64,000 bases of DNA from Anodontia alba (GCA_964016985.1 OZ024826.1:43035796-43099795); one strand, 5' to 3'; shown: positions 11,684 to 22,700, numbered from the stretch's first letter. The notes: generated from the letters alone by a model not told the origin. Translations and numbers: made by a program.

Positions 11684-12361
11684 CATCACGAAAACATGCC
11701 TTTATAATTTTGACCCCACTTAAACCCCACTTTTATACTTGTATAGTAAAGCTGGGGTTTACAGGGGTATGCATTGTTTTTCTTATTTCTGCTAAAACAC
11801 ATAGATTGTGGGAACTCGTTAGAACCGCCTCGTTGAGGTGGTTCTAACAAGTACCGGAATCTATGTTTTGTAAAGAAATATGAAAAATATCAGAATTGTT
11901 TTGTTTTGTTTGTTTGTTGTTTTTTTGTTTTTTTTTTGTTGTTGTTTTTTTGTTTGTTATTGTTTTTGTTTTTGTTTTTTTTTAATTTTTCATTTTTTTT
12001 GTGGTAAAATTTTCAGTATACAGTCGACTCTCGTTATCTCGACCTCGCTTATCTCGAAGTGAAAATCTCATCCCTGTTTCAACAGGGACATCTAACAACA
12101 GGTAACAAAATATTGTAGAAAAGAGGAGAAATTGCTCCTGAGGAGCAATTTCTCTTCTTTTCCACAATATTTTCAATATATCTCTAATTTCAGGAGACAA
12201 ATTACATATTCATTTGTAAATGTGCTGTTCGATTTATTATTTTTCTCATTTCCGCAAATCTGATATGTCGAGGTACGGATATCTCGAAGTGTTTCAGAGA
12301 GTCTCTTGGAATTCGAGATAACGAGAGTCGACTGTATTTCAAAAGGCATGTTTTCGTAATG
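11684..12361 (+). mobile_element. A-family MITE, copy 5, split by pogo-1
   Basis: Left end CATCACGAAAACATGCCTTT, core CCGCCTCGTTGAGGTGG, right end GGCATGTTTTCGTAATG. The R arm holds a G/T-rich expansion (about 11895-12000) and then a complete pogo-1 insertion at 12021-12334. Confidence 0.92.
12021..12334. mobile_element. pogo-1 MITE nested in A copy 5
   Basis: Ends CAGTCGACTCTCGTTATCTC and GAGATAACGAGAGTCGACTG, flanked by TA at 12019-12020 and 12335-12336. The middle is a palindrome around GCTCCTGAGGAGC with AAAGAGGAGAAA arms. The element is 314 bp and has no coding capacity. The TA duplication and ends suit a pogo/Tc1-mariner transposase. Confidence 0.93.
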
Positions 12362-12364
12362 ATA

Positions 12365-12510
12365 AGAGCCGAAACGTCAGAAAACGTCCCTTCGAACATT
12401 TGCGCCCAGTGAAGATTCAGGTCAGCCTGCGCATTCGCCCAATCTGATCGGAATCTTCGCCGCAAATGCGTACGCTGGTCTTGGTAATCGCTGGGCACAC
12501 ATGCTATCCT
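12365..12510. repeat. C-family imperfect hairpin
   Basis: TTGCGCCCAGTGAAGATTCA at left and CGCTGGGCACACATG at right. Confidence 0.75.
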
Positions 12511-12599
12511 GTAGGAATTGGTGTGCCCCGACTCAAGCTCTCATTTTATTCCTTATAGTTCTACAAAAACATAAGCAGTGGCATTTGTTAGCAGCCTCC

Positions 12600-13020
12600 A
12601 CTCTTAGACTAGTAGTTTTTGGGTCGATTGTTTACAATCGAGCCATATACAAACGCCAAAGTTTTCTTCAGCTAGTTGTCTTCCTGATAATCATTGACCA
12701 ATGTAATCAAACCGTGCGTTATACGAAATCCAGGTAACGTTTATTTATAGCCGCGCAATTCTTGTTGCTGTGACGTCAGAGTGCTGTTCAAAGAGGGTTA
12801 TCTGTAAAACTTAGACTGGGAGATTTGGCACATTGGCAAACAGTGCAGATCCAGATCAGACGCCGCAAAACGCGGCGTCTGATCTGGGTCTGTACTGTTT
12901 TTTTCAATTTACAGGATGTTAAAGGTTTAATAAAACAGTTTTAAGTCCCCTTTCAGGACCCTCTTCCATTCCCACACTCAGAGACAATCGATCCACCATT
13001 GCTGTCAGTGCTTTGATTGT
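12600..13020 (+). mobile_element. N430 element, copy 1, with B hairpin
   Basis: Shares GGGTCGATTGTTTACAATCG, TATACAAACGCCAAAGTTTT, GCTGTGACGTCAGAGTGCTG and TTTTAAGTCCC with copies at 15.6 and 18.9 kb. A B hairpin lies at 12836-12900. Confidence 0.8.
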
Positions 13021-13124
13021 TTTCGTTGATTTGGAGCATGGTTTGTTTACTTGTCTCTTTGTGTCACTGTTACATTTAGGGGTTTTATTTCTGTTATTGA
13101 TTGGGGGGATGGGGGGGCGGGGGT

Positions 13125-13912
13125 TGTTGTTGTTTTGTTGCTTTTTTCTTTTTTTTTTTTTTTAGTTTGTTTGCTGTTTTTTTGTGTGTGTGTGTGTGTT
13201 TTTTTGTTTGTTTGTTTTGGGTTTTTTTGTTGTTGTTTTTTTTTTTTTTTTTTTTTTTTTTGTTTTTTTTTTTTTTGTTTTTTTTTTTTTTTTTTTGTTT
13301 TTTGTTGTTGTTGTTTTTTGATTTTGTTTTTGTTGCTGTTGATTTTTTTTTGTTTGGTTTTGGTTATTGTTTTTTTTGTGCTTTTTTTTTTGTTGTTTTT
13401 TTGTTGTTGTTGTTTTTTTTGTTTGTTTGTTTTTTGTTTTTGTTTGTGTTTGTTTGTTTGGTTTTTGGAGTTTTTTTCTTTGTTTGTATTGTTTGTGTTT
13501 TTGTTTTTGTTTTGTTTTGTTTTTGTTTTTTTTTGGGGGGGAGGGGGGGGGGGTAGGGTTTGTTTCTTTTTTTTTTTTTCTTTTTTTTGTTTTTTTTTTT
13601 TTTTTCTTTTTGTTTGTTTTGTTTTTGTTTTGTTTTTTGTTGTTGTTTTTTTTTTTGGTTTTTTTTTTGGTTTTTTTTGTTGTTGTTTTGTTGTTTTTGT
13701 TGTTTGTTTGGGTTTTTTTTTTTTTGGGGGGGGGGGGGTTGTTGTTGTTTTTTTTGTTTTTGTTTTTGTTTTTTTGTGTTTTTTTTTTGGGGGGGGGTTG
13801 TTTTGTTTTGTTTTTGTTTTTTGTTTTTATTTGTTGTTGTTGTTTTTGTTTGTTTGTTTGTTTGTTTGTTTTTTGTTGTTGTTTTTTTGTTTTTGTTGTT
13901 TTTTTTATGTGT
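13125..13912. repeat. G/T-only low-complexity tract, ~790 nt
   Basis: The plus strand is almost free of A and C and mixes T-runs with GTT and GTTT units and G-runs (13533-13553, 13725-13738). The long apparent reading frames of Phe, Val, Leu and Cys are artefacts of composition. Confidence 0.95.
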
Positions 13913-14124
13913 GTGACTGCGGCTCTTCCTGGACATCTTCTTTACTACTTTAGTGATTGGAATCTGAAAACATTTGATGGGGTTCTTAGGCCAGACAATC
14001 CATTCATTAGTTTTTCCTGATTGCATCAATCATTGGAGCAGAATCATCACGAGACAATCACTTACTGTGTAAAGAAGGAGAAGTTGTGTAAATTGGCGGG
14101 TTGTCGTTTTAGCGCTTACATCCT

Positions 14125-14300
14125 GGGTGAAAAATTTAGCAGACGACACTTTTGAGTAAATATATTTTTAAAATTTCCCAGACAAAAGGATTTGACATTT
14201 CATGCCATTTGTCTCCCAGTATCACAATATGCATGAAATGTCAAAGCCTATACTCCGGGAAATATAGGAAATATTACTCAATATGTCATCTGTCGGATTT
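14125..14300. repeat. E-family hairpin
   Basis: Arms GCAGACGACACTTTTGAGTA / TACTCAATATGTCATCTGTC and GACATTTCATGCC / GCATGAAATGTC. Confidence 0.75.
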
Positions 14301-14451
14301 GCCCAGAGAGCCGTAAAGCTTCGTATTGCCGATTGCCTTCATGCCAATACGGTATGTAGAAGTTTCGGTTATCGGCCACTGCAGTTACGTCCAGTTTTTA
14401 TAGACTTCTCCTAACGCATGCGCATTTCAGGGCTCAAATAAAAGTGGTATC

Positions 14452-14719
14452 CACTGCGAAAACACGATATTAAAAATTTCACCACCAAAAACTGAAAGTT
14501 TTCAGATAAAAATTCTGATATTTTTTTCATATTTCTGCTCAAAACATAGATTGAAGGCACGCGTTATAACCACTTCGTCTAGGCGGTTCTAACGAGTACC
14601 AACAATCTATGTTTTTGAGCAGAAATACGAAAAATAATGTATACCCTGTACACCCAAGTTTTACTATATAAAAGTGGGTTTAAGGGGGTCAAAATTATAA
14701 TAGGTATGTTTTCGTAATG
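14452..14719 (-). mobile_element. A-family MITE, copy 6
   Basis: Left end degraded (CCACTGCGAAAACACGATAT); right end GGTATGTTTTCGTAATG. Core arms no longer match perfectly (GGCACGCGTTATAACC versus GGTTCTAACGAGTACC). Confidence 0.88.
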
Positions 14720-14782
14720 TATCACAATCATCCAAAATATCCGGACACCTTTTTCTTCTTACCGGACTTATATATACATATA

Positions 14783-15083
14783 CAGTCGACTCTCGTTATT
14801 TCGACCTTTGCATATCTCGAATAAGTGCTTATCTCGAAGTGAAAAGCTGATCCCTTTTTATAATGGAAATCTAACAACAGTTGACAAAATATTGTGTAAA
14901 AGAGGAGAAATTTCTCCTCTTTTCCCACAATATTTAAAATATGCCTTCAAATATAATTGATCATTTGTGAAATGTTGTTCGATTTATTTATTATTTTTTT
15001 TTCCTCAATTCTGCAAATCTGATATGTCGAGTAACGGATATCTCGAACTGTTCAATAGATACCCTAGGACCTTGAGTCGACTG
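14783..15083. mobile_element. pogo-1 MITE
   Basis: Starts CAGTCGACTCTCGTTATTTC after TA; ends CCTTGAGTCGACTG followed by TG, so the right TA or terminus has mutated. Inner AAAGAGGAGAAATTTCTCCT palindrome present. Confidence 0.85.
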
Positions 15084-15599
15084 TGTGTTAAATTTGAGAA
15101 CGTCCATTTTTATTAGCCACCTGGTGCTGTGTCTAGGTGATGCCTGTTGTACTGACAATATACTGACTTTTCATTTGATCTGGACCTACACTTTTGGCCC
15201 GGCTGTCTGGATTCTTAGGGCAAATAAGTAAATTTGGTTTTTGTTATCTCATAGAAACTCTGAAGTAAGGAAAACAAGCCCTACATCAGTGTAGACAAAG
15301 ATCAGCCCCGTGTTCATGCATTCAGATCAGATTCAATGCTGCTGGATCTTGAGGTGAGAACAGATACAGTTTTAGGGAAGGCTATTTTGAAAATGCTTTG
15401 CACCCCCACCCCACCCCTACTATCCCACCCACTAAAAAGTGGTCTTCCCCATTCTATTAGGGAATAGTTTTATCCTTTTGCTTTTTAATGTAGATGCCTT
15501 TTCAGATAGGGCTTGGTGTACAGAAAAGCAAACAAAAAATCCACAAAGGTAGTCTTCTTTGGTATATAAAACACTTACAGCACTGTTTGGTTGCTTCTC
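15084..15599. other. Mostly unassigned; weak D remnant
   Basis: Segments such as GGTGTACAGAAAAGCAAAC (about 15509) recall family D. The rest is unrecognised. Confidence 0.35.
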
Positions 15600-15939
15600 T
15601 CTGAGTGTAGGATGGAAAATACTCCTGAACGGGGACTTAAGACTTTGGTTTAACTCTTAACTTCCTGTAATTCAAGCAAAAGATTCAGACTCAGATCAGA
15701 CGCCGCGCTCTGCGGCGTCTGATCTAGGTCTGCACTGTTCGCCAATGTCCCGGTCCAGGTTTTTTCAGATATCCTCTTTACACTGCATTCTGACGTCACC
15801 GTGACAAGAAAAGCGCGGCTATAAACAGCCGTTAACTGGAATTCGTACAAACGCGCGGTTTGATTTCATTGGTCAATGATGACCACGTGGAAAACTACCT
15901 TAAAGAAGTTTTGGCGTTTGTATACTATGGCTCGAATCG
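15600..15939 (-). mobile_element. N430 element, copy 2, with B hairpin
   Basis: Inverted relative to copies 1 and 3: GGGGACTTAAGAC, B hairpin at 15675-15743, TGACGTCACCGTGACAAG, AACTACCTTAAAGAAGTTTT, GGCTCGAATCG. It stops at the A element that begins at 15940; GACCCAA just beyond that element may be its continuation. Confidence 0.78.
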
Positions 15940-16221
15940 CATTACGAAAACACGCCTATTCAAATATATAGAAAATTTCACTTCCAAAAACTGAAAATTT
16001 TCAGATGAAAAACTCCGATATTTTTTTTTTATATTTCTGCTCAAAACATAGATTATCGGTACTCGTTAGAACCGCCTCGGCGAGGCGGTTCTAACGAGTA
16101 CCCACAATCTATGTTTTGAGCAGAAATGAGAAAAATAATGTATACCCCTGTAAACCCCAGTTTTACTCTATAAAAGTGGGGTTTAAGGGGGTCAAAGTTA
16201 TATAGGCATGTTTTCGTGATG
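15940..16221 (-). mobile_element. A-family MITE, copy 7
   Basis: Complete, ends CATTACGAAAACACGCCTAT and CGTGATG; core CCGCCTCGGCGAGGCGG. It interrupts the end of the N430 element. Confidence 0.94.
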
Positions 16222-16370
16222 GACCCAATAATGGCAGAAACTCTACGATGTGTATCCATATAGTTATCTACGACGGTATATTGTTTTCGGCAAGAGGACT
16301 CCTACACACAAACGTCAGTTCTCGGACTTTTCCACAAATAATCGTTCTGTGCATTTGCGTAGTAAGGCGT

Positions 16371-16650
16371 CATCACGAAAACATGCCTATATAATTTTGA
16401 CCCCCTAAAACCCCACTTTTATATAGTAAAACTTGGGTTTACAGGGGTATACATTATTTTTCTTATTTCTGCTCAAAAACATAGATTGTAGGTACTCGTT
16501 AGAACCGCCTCGGCGAGGCGGTTCTAACGAGTACCCATGATCTATGTTTTGAGCAGAAATATGAAAAAAATATTAGAATTTTTATCTGAAAACTTTCAGT
16601 TTTTGGTGGTGAAATTTTCAGTATATTTGAATAGGCGTGTTTTCATAATG
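16371..16650 (+). mobile_element. A-family MITE, copy 8
   Basis: Complete, CATCACGAAAACATGCCTAT to GTTTTCATAATG; only 149 bp from copy 7 and in opposite orientation. Confidence 0.94.
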
Positions 16651-17067
16651 TTATGGATAAAGTTTTTCAATCTTACTATTGACATGACTAGCGTTTCTAA
16701 TTGTATGAAGATCCGACTAAGTAACACGAATTGCCGCATCACTTAGGAATACCACATGTCTGAACGTTAGTGCCTCTTGTTGTTTTGTTTGATTTTAGAG
16801 GCATCCTGTTTCTTTAAATTGGCGCTTTCTTGCATTATAAATGGATAAGCCATTTGACTTGATGATTATGAGTCTGTAGCTGCGTCAGTCCAGCAATCTG
16901 ACCATTAGTTAGGCTTCGTCTCACTACTGTCTGTTTTCCTCCGCACAACGATGGAGTCAGTGAATTGTCTGTGTTTTAATTGTGGATGCATTCAAGGGCC
17001 TTTGTGAATTGGCAGACCGAATACTGTGCGGGTGATCAGAAAGTCACGCTTTCAAGAATGATGAGTT

Positions 17068-17128
17068 TACCTACCTACCTACCTACCTGCCTGCCTGCCT
17101 GCCTGACTACCTCACCCCTCCCCCTCGC

Positions 17129-17190
<62 letters not shown>
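17068..17190. repeat. (CCTA)n-(CCTG)n and (AC)n microsatellites
   Basis: ACCTACCTACCTACCTGCCT followed by about 29 AC units. The rest of 16651-17700 holds nothing I recognise. Confidence 0.95.
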
Positions 17191-17194
<4 letters not shown>

Positions 17195-17704
17195 CCAATG
17201 CATGTGTGCTCGACTGTTTATGCAGATTTTCCATAAGGGACAAATGGCATATAACATATAACACTACATTTTACATTTCCCTTTTTTCTGTGATCCGGCT
17301 CATTAGTATTAGAACGTGACATTGTCTGCGATTATTTTCAGTGCCAGACAATCTGTTGTTAATTTTCGTGTTGCTGTGCACGTGGGTTTGCAACTCAGCA
17401 GCAGCAAGTAAAAACAACTAAAGTAGTAAATATTGTTTTAAACAGTTTGGCCTGTCTTTGCACATTCCTATCAGGTTCTGTTCCGTCTTCGCGGGGTCTC
17501 CAAGGCACATATGTTGTTTGATGCGTCATTCCTCGACCAGTGGAAGACTGGACCGACCCAACACAGAGGCGTACTTTTGCGTCTCAGATTTGTGCGCATA
17601 TTGTATAATCTCCTATCACAGCGTGTGGCCCAATTAGATTCCGTCGATAGAAGCATGTTCTGAAATAAGTACAGAGAATTAACATTTACCAACCTCTGGG
17701 CAGA

Positions 17705-17895
17705 TTCAGTAGATGGCAAATTGATGAACTTTTTCTTATTTTCCCCAGAAATTTATGATCAGGCATTCATGCAAACTGTCTCCTAAGGCGACAATTATAA
17801 TTAATTGTTAGATCCTATTTTCTAGGAAAAATAAGAAAAAAATACTTCAAAATGTTATCTGCTGAAATCATTAACAAACTGTTAATGAAAAATAT
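17705..17895. repeat. E-family hairpin, degraded
   Basis: GGCATTCATGCAAACTGTCTCC, TTATTTTCCCCAGAAATTT and GTTATCTGCTGAA match other E copies. Confidence 0.6.
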
Positions 17896-17945
17896 TATGC
17901 CACTGTGCAGGTGATGTCTACGGACACTAATTATTAAATGACATA

Positions 17946-18276
17946 CGATCGGCTCTCGTTATCTCGAAGTCCAAGGGATTCTCTGAAATACTTCGAGATA
18001 TCCGTACCTCAACATATCAGATTTGCCGAAGTGAGGAAAAAATAATTCGAACAACCACATTTAACAAATATATATGTAATTGGACTCTTGAAGTTAGAGA
18101 TATGTTGAAAATATCGTGGAAAAGAGAAATTGCTCCTTAGAAGCAATTTCTCCTCTTTTCCACAATATCTTTTTACCGGTTGTTAGATTTTCATGCTTAG
18201 GCAGGGACCAGATTTTCACTTCGAGATAAGCTGATATTCGAGATAAGCGAAGTCAAGATAACGAGGTTCATGACTG
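17946..18276. mobile_element. pogo-1 MITE, degraded ends
   Basis: GGCTCTCGTTATCTCGAAGT at left, AAGATAACGAGG and GACTG at right; inner palindrome AGAGAAATTGCTCCTTAGAA / GCAATTTCTCCTCTTTTCC conserved. Confidence 0.82.
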
Positions 18277-18370
18277 TACATATACCTGAACAGCGCATGA
18301 CACGTACAACCCGGAAGCATCTATAATTAAGTAGGATGTGTAAACTGAGCAACATTTTTTTAATGTCTAG

Positions 18371-18625
18371 GTAAATAACAAAGGGCATTTACAAATAACA
18401 AAGGACATTTACAAATAACAAACTTTAAGGATATTCACAAATAACAAAGGACATTTACAAATAACAAATGACATTTACAAATAACAAAAGGCATTTACAA
18501 ATAACAAAGGGCATTGGCAAATAACAAAGGCTTTTACAAATAACAAAGGGTATCTACAAATAACAAAGGGCATTTTCAAGTAACAAAGGGCATTGGTAAA
18601 TAACAAAGGGCATTGTAAATGACAA
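18371..18625. repeat. ~20-bp tandem array
   Basis: About 12 units of ACAAATAACAAAGGGCATTT with length variation. Confidence 0.92.
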
Positions 18626-18644
18626 CACACACCTAAAGGATAAT

Positions 18645-18840
18645 GGATACACTCTCAATATCTCTGTCAAAATTGTTTGCCTCCTTTCTAAAAACAGGTC
18701 TACTCCAAAAAGGAGAAAAGTCGTTTCTTTTCAGAACAGACGAAACTTCATGTACAGGAAAGCAAACAGGAAGACGAAAATGTATTTCCCTTGCCATAAA
18801 CAAAAATGGCAGAAATTCTACCAAATGCACAAAGCCCCTT
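18645..18840. repeat. D-family remnant
   Basis: GGTCTACTCCAAAAAGGAGA, GGAAAGCAAACAGGAAGAC and GGCAGAAATTCTACCAAATG are D segments. Confidence 0.5.
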
Positions 18841-18865
18841 AACTATTGGCTCAGCAGTCCCTTTG

Positions 18866-19245
18866 AAATATTGCGCTTTTTGGATCGATTGTTTACAATC
18901 GAACCATAGTTTACAAACGCCAAAATTTCATTACGGTAGTTGTTCACGTGATTATCAGGTAACGGTTATTAATAGCGACACTATTCTTGTCGCTGTGATG
19001 TCAGAGTGCTGTTGATAGAGGATTATCTGTAAAACTTTGATCGGGACATGTAGAACATTGACAAACAGTGCACCCTAGATCAGACGCCTTAGAACGCGGC
19101 GTCTGATCAGGGTCTGCACTGTTTGCTTAAAGTACAGGAAGTTAAGGGTTGAATTAATCTGTCTTAAGTTCCTATTAAGGACCATTTTCCCAGGCTACCC
19201 TCAGAAAAATCGACACACTAGTGCTGTCAGTACCTTGATTATAGA
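18866..19245 (+). mobile_element. N430 element, copy 3, with B hairpin
   Basis: GGATCGATTGTTTACAATCG, GCTGTGATGTCAGAGTGCTG, a B hairpin at 19061-19126 and TAGTGCTGTCAGTACCTTGA align with copy 1. Confidence 0.82.
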
Positions 19246-19467
19246 TAAAAAGAAAAGGAAACGTTATACGTATTGAATATTTATTCAGTGATCTTTAACC
19301 AACGACAGAGATTCAAACTTCGGTGAAGCAAGTAATACTATACATTTTTCTGTCCAGACATGTATTGGTTTTTACTAAAGGACAGTAATTTTTAGTGCGA
19401 TTGGAACCCTTATAAACATCGTGTTAAAACTTCACTAGTGAGCTATATTATATTGTTACATATTTTG

Positions 19468-19865
19468 GAAGCATATTGAAGAGTGATACAGTCATTTACT
19501 TGGAAGGTTCCGCCCTTACTTATGCTCAAACGTTGCAGCAGGATCTTTACTTGATTGATTTCACAAATGTGAAATACTATGGGACATGACGTTCTCTGCA
19601 ATTGTGTACATGTATTCATCCAAGGTCTAGAACTCCAATACCTAGCCGGTGCCTTCTGCACGATCAAACTCTAGGATCCGTAAAACGTACTAATTATTTG
19701 GAGGTAGAAATCATTGACAACCTGCCCTTCAATAACCATATGCAGAAAAAACATGTACTTCAGCAAGTCGTTTATGGATTTTTTCCAGCGAAATATAATG
19801 CCAAAAAATACTCGAGCTCAACATTTTGTCTCTCTTTTCAATCGGAGATCATCCCAGCAGACGAA
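19468..19865 (+). pseudogene. LINE reverse-transcriptase fragment
   Basis: Conceptual translation gives DTVIYLEGSALTY near 19480, the region of the RT catalytic A/F-A-D-D motif in non-LTR elements, then SRTPIPSRCLLHDQTLGSVK and NYLEVEIIDNLPFNNHM, which match the usual order (thumb-side YLGV motif) of CR1/jockey-like RTs. The catalytic D-D pair is not intact and the reading frame changes at least once. It ends just before the G/T tract at 19.93 kb. Identification rests on motif order remembered from the family; the clade is not assigned. Confidence 0.65.
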
Positions 19866-19932
19866 TAATAACTTTTCTGATATCTGAATTCCTACTTACA
19901 AAGGCATCATTTCACCAAAATGAAGGAGCAAT

Positions 19933-20300
19933 TTTTTTTGTTTTTTTTTTTTTTGTTTTTTTGTTGTTGTTTTGTTTTTTATTTATTTTTATTTTTTTTT
20001 TTTTTTTGTGTGTGTTTGTTTGTTTGTTTGTTTTTTGTTGTTTTTTGTTGTTGTTGTTTTGTTTGTTTGTTTGTTTTTTGTTTTTTGTTGTTGTTTTTTT
20101 TTATATTTTTTATGATTTTTGTTTTTGTTTTTTTTTTGTGTTTTTGTTTGTTTGTTTGTTTGTTTGTTTGTTTTGGGGGGGTTGTTTTGTTGTTGTTGTT
20201 TTTTTTTTTGTTTTTAGTGGGGGGGGTTGGGGGGGGAGTTTGTTGTTGTTTTTTGTTTGTTTGTTTGTTTATTTGTTTGTTTTTTTTTTGTTTTTTAGAA
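19933..20300. repeat. G/T-only low-complexity tract
   Basis: T-runs, GTTT units and G-runs (20174-20182, 20219-20237); almost no C. Open frames here are compositional. Confidence 0.95.
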
Positions 20301-20397
20301 TAACCTTCTGTAGTGGAAACAATATTTTATTCAGGATATTCTTGTTCGTCTGTCATTACTGACAATGACCAATCCTAATCAACTGTGTGATGTGTTA

Positions 20398-21242
20398 TTA
20401 TTTGTGTGTTCTAAGATGGCTGATGAGACCAATCTTAGCTCTAAACTGCCTGTTGCAGATAGAAAAAGAGAGGTCTGAGGAAGAAAAGCTCTGTTGGTGA
20501 TGCCTTAGCTCTGGCTTTCCGCTGTGCACGTTTCTGCTTGGCTTCGCTGATTCTTTTTGCTTCGTATTCACCAGCTCCCCTTTTTATGAGGCCTCGCCAC
20601 TTTGTACGATCTTGTGCAATCTGTTCCCATGACTCTGTTGGTATGTTGAAGTCTTTAAAGGAGGCTTTGAGAGTGTCCTTGTATCGCTTCTTCTGACCAC
20701 CATGGGAGCGTTTTCCTACTTGAAGTTCTCCATAGAGGATTTTCTTTGGCAAATGTTCATCAGGCATTCTGGTAACATTGCCTGTCCATCTTAACTGTGC
20801 CAATTTCAGAAGAGTATGTATACTCTGCATTCCTGCCTTTTTCAGGACTTCTGTGTCTGGAATCTTGTCTTGCCACTTGATCTTTAGAAGTTTTCTAAGA
20901 CAACTTGTATGGAAGTGGTTCAGTCTTTTGGCATGCCGTTGGTAAACTGTCCAAGTTTCGCATGCGTATAATAGTGTTGGCAGCACTACCGATCTATATA
21001 CTTTCAGCTTTGTGTCAAGTCCAAGTCCAGATTCCACTTCGGTCCCAAATACTTCCACATAGCTGGCCAAATGCTGCAATAGCTTTGGCAATTCTAGCAT
21101 TGACTTCATCATCAATGTGCACAACTCTAGACAATGTGCTTCCAAGGTAGGTGAACTTGTCTACCACTTGCAGTCGTTGACCTTTCGCTGTGATGGTAGG
21201 CTCCTTGTAAGGCTTTCCAGGTGCTGGCTGATATACCTCAGT
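20398..21242 (-). pseudogene. LINE post-RT domain and zinc-finger tail
   Basis: Continues the RT with VDKFTYLGSTLSRVVHIDDE, then, after a frameshift near 21035, KLKVYRSVVLPTLLYACETW, LRKLLKIKWQDKIPDTEVLK and KKRYKDTLKASFKDFNIP. A third frameshift near 20470 separates ASPTE from the tail FSICNRQFRAKIGLISHLRT, which ends in H-K-stop. The tail resembles a C-terminal C2H2-type finger but its first Cys is Phe here (SFSIC). Confidence 0.85.
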
Positions 21243-21755
21243 TTTTTATGCTAATTGTGAGATCATAGCTGTCACATGAATCAGATACTTGATCCACACC
21301 GTTTTGCATTTTCTCTTCTGTTGGAGCACCCTTTGCCATATCATCAGCAAAGAGGAACTCGTCTTGCACCTCTGTCTTCACCTTAGATTTAGCTTGCAAC
21401 CTTCTTAGGTTGAAAAGTTTCCCATCAAAGCGATACCTAATAGGTATACTATTGTCACCATCCTGGAAAGCATCTGTAACCATGGCAGAAAACATCATGC
21501 TGAACAGTGTTGAAGCTAGTACACAGCCTTGCTTAACTCCATTTGTCACAGGAAATGGATCAGAAAACTCGCCATCATTTTGGACCCTTGTAAGCATACC
21601 ATCATGGAACTGCCTCACCATTGCTATGAATTTGGCAGGACAAACAAACTTTGCCATAATTTTCCAAAGTCCCTCACGACTGACTGTGTCAAATGCTTTG
21701 ATAAGGTCGACAAAGGTCATGTAGAGGTCCACATTCTGTTCCTGGCATTTTTCTG
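21238..21755 (-). pseudogene. LINE RT domain, catalytic part
   Basis: The frame contains TFVDLIKAFDTVSREGLW (RT motif A, with the Asp of FVD), GVKQGCVLASTLFSMMF (motif B) and DEFLFADDMAKGAPTEE (motif C, F-A-D-D). Both catalytic Asp of motif C are intact. A stop follows SIKN because one A is missing from the A-run at about 21243; in the next frame the family sequence continues with TEVYQPAPGKPYKEP. Two residues differ from what I expect in the family but none in the catalytic site. Confidence 0.88.
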
Positions 21756-21765
21756 TGGGTGAGCA

Positions 21766-22335
21766 GTGCGATCCTAAAAAGGTTGCTCAGTCGCTCAGTT
21801 CGGCTGCCGAATTCCCCATACTGCTTCGCTCTTAAGGAAAGTGACCATATAGAACCAAGCCGCCTGTGTGCTGATCCGCAGCTACAGCTTCCAGTGTTTC
21901 CTCACCTGCTGGTTCGCCGCTCGCCCATCGCCACAGGGCTTTTGTATGATTTGCATATATGTGCTTGCTGTGAATGTGTGTTGCTGATTAAGATGACATG
22001 CGCTGTGAATTGGATTATAGTGAGGGAGAGGCGCGCAGAGTCAACCTCACTCTCTCATCCTGACCTAGCTGGAATTAGAGGCAAGACAGTGTCAGGGCAT
22101 CTGGAGCTAAGCCCAGATGCAGTGGATGACCATGACTTCTTTTGTGCCTTGTCATGCTCTCTATGCTCCACAACATGCTGCTGCATCGCCATTTGGGCCG
22201 TTGAATCATAGTAATGATTTCTTCCGCCCCAGCTGCCGAAGCAGACTTTACATAACTGGAACAGGCAAATCCAGGTATGCAGGCTTTTGTTTGGAGTTGC
22301 CAACTCCTTGATGGATTGCCGACCAGGGCTTGAGA
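21766..22335. other. GC-richer segment adjoining the LINE, origin uncertain
   Basis: Clearly richer in G and C than its surroundings and free of the local MITEs. It abuts the point where LINE homology stops. On the minus strand it begins near GGTAGATGGGGCTCTCAAGC. Its overlapping ORFs (up to 150 codons) show no motif I know. It may be the LINE's own 5' region joined by an internal deletion, or another repeat. Confidence 0.4.
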
Positions 22336-22489
22336 GCCCCATCTACCCTATATATTGCTACACAGATTCTGTTAACAGCTATATAGAAGCAGTAACTTAA
22401 ATGTCTTATGTAGATATTCTTGTACATAGTACACAAATGCAATAAAAGTGATAATCATTAACCAATTATAGTCTTGAGACCCTTAAAGG

Positions 22490-22700
22490 GTAATTGGCAA
22501 ACAGTTCAGACCCAGATCAGACGCCGTAGAACGCGGCGTCTGATCGGGCTCTCCACTGTTTGAATATAGTTCAACCATTTTCTCCAAGAATGTCTAAATC
22601 ATATAGCCTGACATACCTAAAAATCGAAATTAGACTCTCTCAAAAATATAGTGTGAGGGAGTTTATACAGTATATAAGGGTTAATATAACAATGAAAAGA
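22490..22700. mobile_element. MITE fragment with B hairpin
   Basis: B hairpin at 22497-22562, followed by GACATACCTAAAAATCGAAA and GGGTTAATATAAC, a flank shared with the copy at 52.24 kb. Confidence 0.7.

Larger units (their letters stand above)
20310..21765 (-). mobile_element. LINE (non-LTR retrotransposon), 5'-truncated
   Basis: Reads on the minus strand from about 21765 (peptide EKCQEQNVDLYMTFVDL) to a C-terminal zinc-finger-like tail stopping at about 20398. RT and post-RT domains are present; the upstream endonuclease and N-terminal RT are missing from this frame. The 3' end lies near 20310, next to a G/T tract (A/C-rich on the element strand). At least three frameshifts make it non-functional. 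The strong identity to the family's usual wording suggests a fairly young copy. Confidence 0.88.

Noticed and set aside
13051..14029. 300-codon Phe/Val/Leu-rich frame and a Lys/Asn/Gln-rich frame on the other strand
   Set aside because: Produced by the G/T-only tract; not a membrane protein.
18371..18625. CRISPR-like regular repeats
   Set aside because: 20-bp units with no spacers.
21759..22211. 150-codon ORF in the GC-richer segment
   Set aside because: Opposite strand to the LINE, no motif, and lies in sequence of uncertain repeat origin.
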